Shown in pieces: positions 57,501-64,000 of a stretch of 64,000 nt of DNA. Below the pieces are notes generated by a model. The model was not told the DNA's origin, searched no databases, and saw only the letters and a list, made by a program, of their open reading frames with translations. The stretch comes from Membranipora membranacea (Eukaryota; Bryozoa; Gymnolaemata; Cheilostomatida; Membraniporidae). The stretch is taken from contig OU612066.1 in NCBI GenBank assembly GCA_914767715.1, forward strand, positions 22,666,283-22,730,282, read 5' to 3'. A program made the translations under genes and the position numbers. The stretch's first letter is position 1. Every line of letters begins with the position of its first letter.

Positions 57501-60500
57501 TAGGGAAACGATGGTAAGCACGGTGTCTCTGGGAAACAAAGAAAGGAATCGGGCAAGAGAACTTATACTATAGATGAAGAACTATTTGGTGATATAGTCC
57601 TGGAACTGGCATCGCTCAGGAGTACGGTGATAGAACTTCAGCATCATCTAATAGGCGTAAGTACATCTGATAGGCGTAGGTACATATGTAAGTAGGCTAC
57701 ATTCATCTGATAGGACAATTGTATATATACATTCGTTTATCTACAATCGATTGTTTATAATTCGTATCGGTTGAGTTTGAGTGGTCAAACTCTGCCAGGC
57801 TTTGGTAGTGGTATTCTGTTATTGACCGCTGCTCAACAAAGTGGGTGGGTCAGCTGGGGTTGATAGTGATATGCAATTACAAGCAACCTGGTCAAAGTTA
57901 GGGCACTTAAATCAGTACCAGTATCTTTTGAGTTTACCAGGTCAGGTGTGAGTTGACCATTTAATCATAGAGTTAGAGATCGAATCTTTGATTCAATCTA
58001 GCGTTTTGGGTAATGGTTTATCCAGTGTGTATAGGGACAGGAGCGCAAACTATTCTAGATATGATGGGCATGGGCAGGAGAAGTATACACCCGAGGGTGC
58101 TGGGGTGGGATCAATCAACCTTGAAAGCTCCACCAGTGGGACGCAAAACCATAACTCCTGTGGCACCGATCGCCTGGCAGTGAATAGCAAGCTGCTAACC
58201 AATTGCATCTCACCCTTGATTCCATCTCACCATCCCCATTCTATGTATGACGGGTATGGGTATTTATATACAATGGTTATTGATGTGTTATCTCCGTTCA
58301 TAACAAGAAAGCCATAAGATTACCGCCACAATGAGAATGGAATCGGATTGGATCGAAGAAAATGTGAATTTAAAGTGACACTGTGATAAATATTCCATGA
58401 AATATGTTGTCAAAAAGTGATTGACGACTAGACTATGATAAATCTTTTGTTGATGCACCAGCTTTATTATATATGACTTATCGTAAATAGAAAAGACTGA
58501 AAGTTTTCAACAAGTCTAATTAATGAGCTTTGTCTCCATGGAAATTGAATTGCTGGCTCAGGTGTTTTGAAGTAGTCTTGGCCTTCACCTGTAAGAGTAT
58601 ATCGTTTCTGATTCTTTTTTATTGTCTAAACTAAGACACTCATATATTGAGGAGTTGCACTCATCGACTTGGTACGGTTGTGTGCATATTGTACTGTTGC
58701 AATTAATGGTCTGCTTATGAACTAAAGTTCATATCAAATAGCAGTTAATTTCCTGATGTTTTCAAACAAATGCATACAGAAAGTATGTAGTGCATAGCCT
58801 CATCGAGCAAATATGAACTTAGGTAATTTACATAAGCTAATAAAGATTATAATAAGGTCCACTGGAATTTCCCATGGGCAAAATTACATGCTATGTCAGT
58901 GGAAATGTCATCCCTGTATGGTAACAGGATAACCACTAGGCATCCTTCTGATTAATCTGAGCTTTAGTTTTATTGTGTTTACTTTGTATATCCAATGTAT
59001 AGTCATGTGATAGGCAAATATGCAATCAAATGTTGATCTTTATTCTAGAAGATCAGATAAACCGAATTTAGACTATATGACTAGATGTGTCCACTTTGTT
59101 TCCATAAACTGGTTTGTGCAATAAAAGTAAGACTAGTAAAACTATGCATTGGAGGAAAGTTTACTATCTCATGCAGGCTTAAAATGGATTTATGGCTTGC
59201 AAAAATCTACTTGACCCAACTACTCTCTATGAACTCCCTTTTGTGCAGAAATTTGGTGCCAGCTAACTTTACGTCACCCTAAACTAGCAAAACTACACTC
59301 TTGCTAATATTACCTCCGCCAGGGTATATAGTAGTGACATTGATTCTAAAATGCCTTTTAGTGATGTTTGTCACTTTTTCACTCTACTGTAGAAACAGGA
59401 ATATGAAGAGAAAATACGAGAAGAATTACTGATGAAGAATGAAATAATACAAAGGCTTCAGCAAAACATGGTATGAACAGTTTGTCCAATGCATGAACTT
59501 AATTTCTTACTACAATTTTACTGCTGTCATATTTTTTGCTTTTGCGTCCGTGTGCATGTCCATCCATGTCAAACCTTTAAAAGCCGGTTGTGCAAAACAG
59601 GCCTATGCTAATCTTATCCTAACACAGCCAACAAAAAGGTTGTCCCATTGAATGGATCGCTCGGGATTTCGGTATCATTGATGGGACCGGTGTCCATGTC
59701 TCTCTGGTGACATTATAATGACTGGGTCGTAATATTTTTCATCATAATTAATAAATTGAGCACTCAATTCTAACTCTAAGTTTCTCACACAGAGGACAAC
59801 TTAACCACCAAAGACGTATTCTTAGCAGTTGGTGATTCCCACAGGGCTCACATATTGTTATATATTTTACAGGGAAGCTGTAGCTGTTCAGCAGTACCTC
59901 AATCACCGTAAGCCTCGCTGTAAAGGCGGCAAGAACCATACTCAATCAGCTTAGTACAATACTTAACTGCCATAACTACTTAGTAACGGATTAGTATTTA
60001 GGCAAGAAGGCAACTCAAAGGAGTGTATTTATTTCATACTTTGTTTGACCTGCTGGGTGGTATGTTGGGACTACGCAGATTATAATTCATAAAAGGTTTT
60101 ATTTAGCTTGTTACACTCTTTCCTGTGATTAATAAGGCTTAAATAAGCTAACGACTTTCCAGTCTTTGCATTCCCTGTCTTATATAAAGTGACAAGCCTA
60201 TTCAAATAAAGTGTAGCACCATAGACTTACCTCAGTAGGTCTACGTCATGCTTCAATTTCATCTAATGATTAGGAGTTGTCCTCGCATGATTAAAGGGAA
60301 GATGATCGCACAATTTTTGCAAATTTTCAACTTCTCCTTTGGGAAAACACCTGGCATTAAAAAACAAACAAATATTAACATCATTTTTGAGTCAGTTCAC
60401 GCCAAGGAGTTAGATGAGACAATGCCACAACCCCAAAGTGTCATGCCACCCTTATTATACTTTTTCCAGCTAAGGAGTTGTTGCAATCATATTCAATAGG

Positions 60501-62389
60501 TGCCCACTCTACATAATACTCTACATAATACTCTACATTATACTCTAAACCAGACTTAATCATACAGTTCTACGGCTACAGTATTTTAGTATATATATCA
60601 AGTTGCTGATCCATATAAGGTTGTGATCTTACTATATTCCACATTGGCCCGTCAGCATCGAACGGCAAACCATCAAACCCAGTCTTAATTATATGGCGTT
60701 GACCGGCACAGTCAATCTGTTGGCTCTCTGGTCTGGTTTGACTGTCTGAACTAGTTAATTAGGTAATACCAACAATAAACTAGAAATGATGCCGTGCTGA
60801 CTGCTGATACTTACCTCTCCCACCCTCCCCCTCCTTCAGTCACTAATGCAATACACATACATGTATCTGAATGCAGATGAATTATTGGTAGGTAAACTTG
60901 ACCTAGTTAGGTCGTAGCCGCCAGGAATAGTGCTCTTCAATCATTGGGCCTATGCAATGTGACATTTTGTTTTTGATGGTAAATAACTTTCTCACGCTGC
61001 AGCCTCAAGCAGCTATTCCCATTAATTTTCTTATTTACTGTTTTTTGGCATTCCTAGAATATGATTATGCTAATATGATAGTATGTCTTAGGCAATTATG
61101 ATGAATTATTATATTTGCCTGCTTGACTTTTTTCAAACTATGATACCTGTATTTGAAAGTCATACACTCAGTCTCACATACACCATAATATTGTGTTATT
61201 TATTGCTCTGTCTAAATCCAGTTTCTAATAATTTAAGAGCCATTATAGTTTAGTTTTCTATGTATCTTTCTGCATACATAAATAATAATAATTTATATCT
61301 TGCTGAACGCTGCAATAAATAAAAGATTTATATTTGACAAGCAACACCATTTATTTGTGACATTTCTCACTAACTGAACAGTTGGCATAACTAGTAACTT
61401 CATGGTCTAATTTGTAAAACGCAATACAGGCATAGTATATTTACTATAACATCAGGTGTATTTGGAGTGGAAGAGCGTCAAACAAACAGAGTGTGAGTCC
61501 TTCGGTTTCCGTTGTTTTGCTAAGAGACAATGTATGCTAGTTTGAACATCAGCAACGAATCAAAGAAAACTCAAGCCTGCAGTACTTAGACAAAAAAATC
61601 ATACGGAATCAGTGTCATTCCCACAGCTCCTTTCTGTGATTGAATTCCCTGGATTATCATGTCTGAGATGTTTTCTATCAATTGTTATGGTCATGCAACG
61701 AGTTTCTGGCTTTACAAAATGTATTATGCGTAGAGGAAGGCTACCTAGCGACAAATTTAGTTGAGTCTGTTGAGTTTGACTTTATTTGTTTTTCCCACTT
61801 TCTTTTCTCACTGGCAGCTAACTGAAAATCACAATTTCTCATAATATATGTCTCCTCATTGACCAGCCAACGCATCAATGTTAGCTTGGCCAACAGTATG
61901 TTGTTACCAGGCTCGACAATGAGATGCTAGATTTATAGTTTTATATAGAACTTGAGGGTTCATTTCGAGCAGAAATCTTGCAGCAAAAAAAAAAGCATTG
62001 ACCTTGACATTAGTCCAGTTCTGTATCAGCTTCACTGTAGGTCTTTATGTTGTTTCAGCAGACTCCCATTGGTGGATATGAGAACTCAGCCCGGACAACT
62101 GAACAAGGTGAAGGTAAGTTTATTTGTATACCTGTTATATTTTGGTATTGTATGCTCTGATCTTAGAAAGAATATTTGGAAGTACTGTGGTTGTTGAATG
62201 ATTACTATCTGGGTGCAGGAGTACTAATATCCTATTCACTATTCATTTTGCAGACAAGGTTCTTTTGCCAAAAAACATAACAAACTCGAGATAGTGTTAA
62301 ACTGCAGAGACACTGATGAGGTCATTGGCCGTTTGATTCTTGCCCATGAATCCCGTTCGATTGGTCAGAGACTAGACACCAACTGGTGA
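54538..62389 (+). CDS. Serine-rich coiled-coil protein, possible neuron-navigator relative (probably partial)
   Basis: Exons 54538-55441, 55806-55894, 57504-57656, 59393-59470, 62059-62113, 62259-62389 join with phases 1, 0, 0, 0 and 1, giving 469 residues to a TGA. The frame is open back to the acceptor TTCCAG before 54538, so upstream exons may exist and MKLLCGCGG may not be the true start. The first 300 residues are Ser/Pro/Lys-rich and disordered (SGLRSFLSRPFYRSKP). A predicted coiled coil follows (ELASLRSTVIELQHHL, then YEEKIREELLMKNEIIQRL). The last exon has KLEIVLNCRDTDEVIGRLIL and ends LDTNW. That end weakly resembles the segment just before the AAA+ ATPase of neuron navigators, where K-x-x-V-V runs up to a conserved Trp. 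The TGA overlaps a good donor (TG|GTGAGA), so the exon may really splice onward and the ATPase would lie beyond the window. Navigators bind microtubule plus ends. The family call is tentative; the gene itself is well supported. Confidence 0.6.
56892..57265. repeat. Two-copy tandem duplication, 183-bp period
   Basis: ATCCAGGCACACACTTC begins both copies (56892 and 57075). Shared internal text includes CTATTATTTAGAGACT, GATTCTAA.TGTCAC and GGATAGTGC.GGTATAAAG. The copies have diverged by indels. They lie in the intron between 55894 and 57504. Confidence 0.7.
57973..58317 (+). CDS. Candidate alternative last exon of the serine-rich coiled-coil gene
   Basis: After acceptor CATAGAG an open frame in phase 0 reads LEIESLIQSSVLGNGLSSVY, which would continue the helix ending in ELQHHLIG (exon to 57656). 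It then runs through a Ser/Gly/Asn-rich stretch to a TAA. Composition looks coding rather than random. No convincing phase-0 donor is seen before the stop; GGG|GTGGGA near 58110 and ATG|GTTATT near 58276 are weak. It could therefore be an alternative terminal exon, giving a short isoform lacking the second helix. It may also be chance. Confidence 0.35.
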   Translation, partial: LEIESLIQSSVLGNGLSSVYRDRSANYSRYDGHGQEKYTPEGAGVGSINLESSTSGTQNHNSCGTDRLAVNSKLLTNCISPLIPSHHPHSMYDGYGYLYTMVIDVLSPFITRKP

Positions 62390-62687
62390 GATGAATATCA
62401 AAGTGCTGTATGAATATGTACCTAATCCCCTATCATTTATCAATCACTCATCTCCCTGCACACACTTACGGCCAAGTCGATTATGGGAGTTGTCATTCAT
62501 TTTGCCAGAGGCAGACAACTTGTTAGGTAATCTTCATATCGTGATAACATCAATAGTGTGTAATTCATGCCAATACCCGAGCAGAGTAAGGTTTTTACAG
62601 AAGGAACAGTTCTTTTAATTGCAGAGGCTTATAATAGTGAAAGTGTGGCTTGCTCATTCACTCGCCATCTTTGCGCTATAAGCTTCC

Positions 62688-62765
62688 GCCAGCAAAAATT
62701 GACGCTAGCTAACATTCAGTCATTTTCAAACTAGCCAAACTAAACTCTAGCTAATACTGCCTCTA
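62688..62765. repeat. Copy of the TAGCTA dispersed repeat family
   Basis: ATTGACGCTAGCTAACATTC then AACTAGCCAAACTAAACTC and TAGCTAATACTGCCTC. It is very close to the copies at 59252-59320 and 13998-14040. Confidence 0.5.
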
Positions 62766-62972
62766 TGTCTCACATATCAGGCGAGTGATTTATTTGCAGG
62801 AATTCTACACTTATAGGTTCGTTCTCACATACGCTTGGCCATGATATGCTCTAATTTTGAAAGAAGCTTTATTCAACCTAGCCTGTCTGTCCTGGCAAGC
62901 TTTATTCAACGCAGCCAGCTTGTTGGCGAAGAGTAATAGTGATGATCTTAATAGTTTCATTCTTTCTCCAGA

Positions 62973-63236
62973 CTGCGCGGATTAAAACTCAATAATTTGT
63001 ACTGGTGGTTGAGGTCCGCTACCGGCATCAAAGCCCATGACCCTCGCACATACATATGCCATAGTGAACAAACATTCTCCTATTATAGTATCTTGCCTGT
63101 GTTTGCCTACAGGGTGTACCATTTTTTCCATTAGATCTCTTCTAGGTTCAAATGGCGAAAGTCATACCTGTGGTCCCTCACCTGGTCCCTTAATTAATAA
63201 AACTCGGTCTGTTGTAGGCGTCAATGGAGCACGGAG
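62973..63236 (+). other. Possible further exons of the same gene, not resolved
   Basis: Two stretches look coding but do not join in phase. The first, 62973-63113 after CTCCAG, has a donor AGG|GTGTAC and includes HDPRTYICHSEQTFSYYSI, loosely like the DP...S...YSI segment of navigators. The second, about 63136-63236, reads in another frame (GPSPGPLINKTRSVVGVNG) and ends at a TTG|GTGTCT donor. Either may be an exon, but the exact boundaries are not supported. Confidence 0.2.
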
Positions 63237-63256
63237 ACAAGCATTGGTGTCTTAAT

Positions 63257-64000
63257 TCCCAAGAACATTGATTATTCTAATATTCTTGTCAATTATTAAT
63301 ACTACTTGTGCATAGCAGATAGCATCGTAAACAACGCAATGACCTGGCAATATATAAAAATTTATTAAGGTTTGGCTTTGGACAGCTTATACCCTTATAT
63401 AAACAAACCATGTAGTGCCGTAATACAAGATAAGTTGTTTTAACTTGTTCTTGAATTCAAATGTTGAATCACCAAGTTAAATTTTAAATCCGCTTAGTGT
63501 CTGACATGTGCTAACTCGCAAGACCTTCATTCCTTATCTACCCTAAAAATGAGTCTGAAACAGGATTGTATTTACGAGCAAGAAGGGTAATCAAAGATTT
63601 CATCAGTTGTGGAACAAAGCCCTGTGCACATATCAACTTATTTATAAGGAGATAACCGTATTACATATTCTTGCTATTGTCTATTGTTTCGATAACAAGA
63701 TTATAAGTTTGTAATCCCATAACGATGATACTATGGCTTATCCCTGCCGTGCAGTCTTTGAGTTGGTTTTAGGGGTAAAACACTGTGTGATTATTTGTGT
63801 TTCTAAATTCAATGTTGAGGACAAGGACCTGACCGTCATTGTTTCGATATACCATTGTCCCATCAAGTAGATGTGCAAGCAGGGAAAAGGTGCTAGCTGG
63901 TAGCCAGTTTAAGATAATTTCAAGGAGTTAAGTTTTTAGATAATGTGGTGCTTAGCATATTTTTCTAATTTTCTTATCAGCATTTGGTCTGTATCTTATG
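63257..64000. other. Right-edge region, no gene seen
   Basis: AT-rich sequence without a supported exon. If the coiled-coil gene continues, this is part of one of its introns. Confidence 0.4.

Overview
The window is eukaryotic nuclear DNA from an animal. It is AT-rich and intron-dense. Coding sequence occurs as short exons bounded by GT-AG splice sites, most of the rest is intron or repeat, and there are no bacterial operon features. The recognisable genes are a CEP83-type centriole distal-appendage protein, a dopamine D2-like receptor, an ENDOD1-type secreted nuclease, a KIFC3-type kinesin-14, and a serine-rich coiled-coil gene with weak resemblance to neuron navigators. This set, plus many short foldback (MITE-like) repeats, suggests a bilaterian invertebrate, probably marine. 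The phylum cannot be fixed from this sequence alone. Exon models were built by hand from splice motifs, reading-frame continuity and remembered family sequences. For CEP83, the D2-like receptor, ENDOD1 and KIFC3 the phase of every junction closes exactly.

Layout. 1-17982: a minus-strand secreted, cysteine-rich gene starts at 17982 and runs off the left edge. Its roughly 15.5 kb first intron holds the whole CEP83 gene on the plus strand (14 exons, 6740-16934). 18655-21700: a plus-strand proline-rich gene of unknown function, whose first exon is not found. 21793-24369: ENDOD1-like nuclease on the minus strand, tail to tail with the proline-rich gene; the two poly(A) signals lie 7 bases apart. 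25777-31455: dopamine D2-like receptor on the minus strand, three coding exons, 501 residues. 31456-42306: about 10.8 kb with no supported gene but many repeats, including a 236-bp tandem satellite and a transposon insertion with a target-site duplication. 42307-52496: KIFC3-like kinesin on the minus strand, 18 exons, 946 residues, one GC-AG intron. 54538-62389 and probably beyond the right edge: the serine-rich coiled-coil gene on the plus strand, head to head with the kinesin.

There is no operon-like link between genes, although CEP83 (cilium/centrosome), KIFC3 (minus-end motor) and the possible navigator all act in microtubule biology. The most unusual features are structural: the nested CEP83 gene, degenerate copies of CEP83 exon/intron boundaries lying in the following introns, the overlapping 3' ends near 21.78 kb, and several families of foldback elements inserted close to exons.
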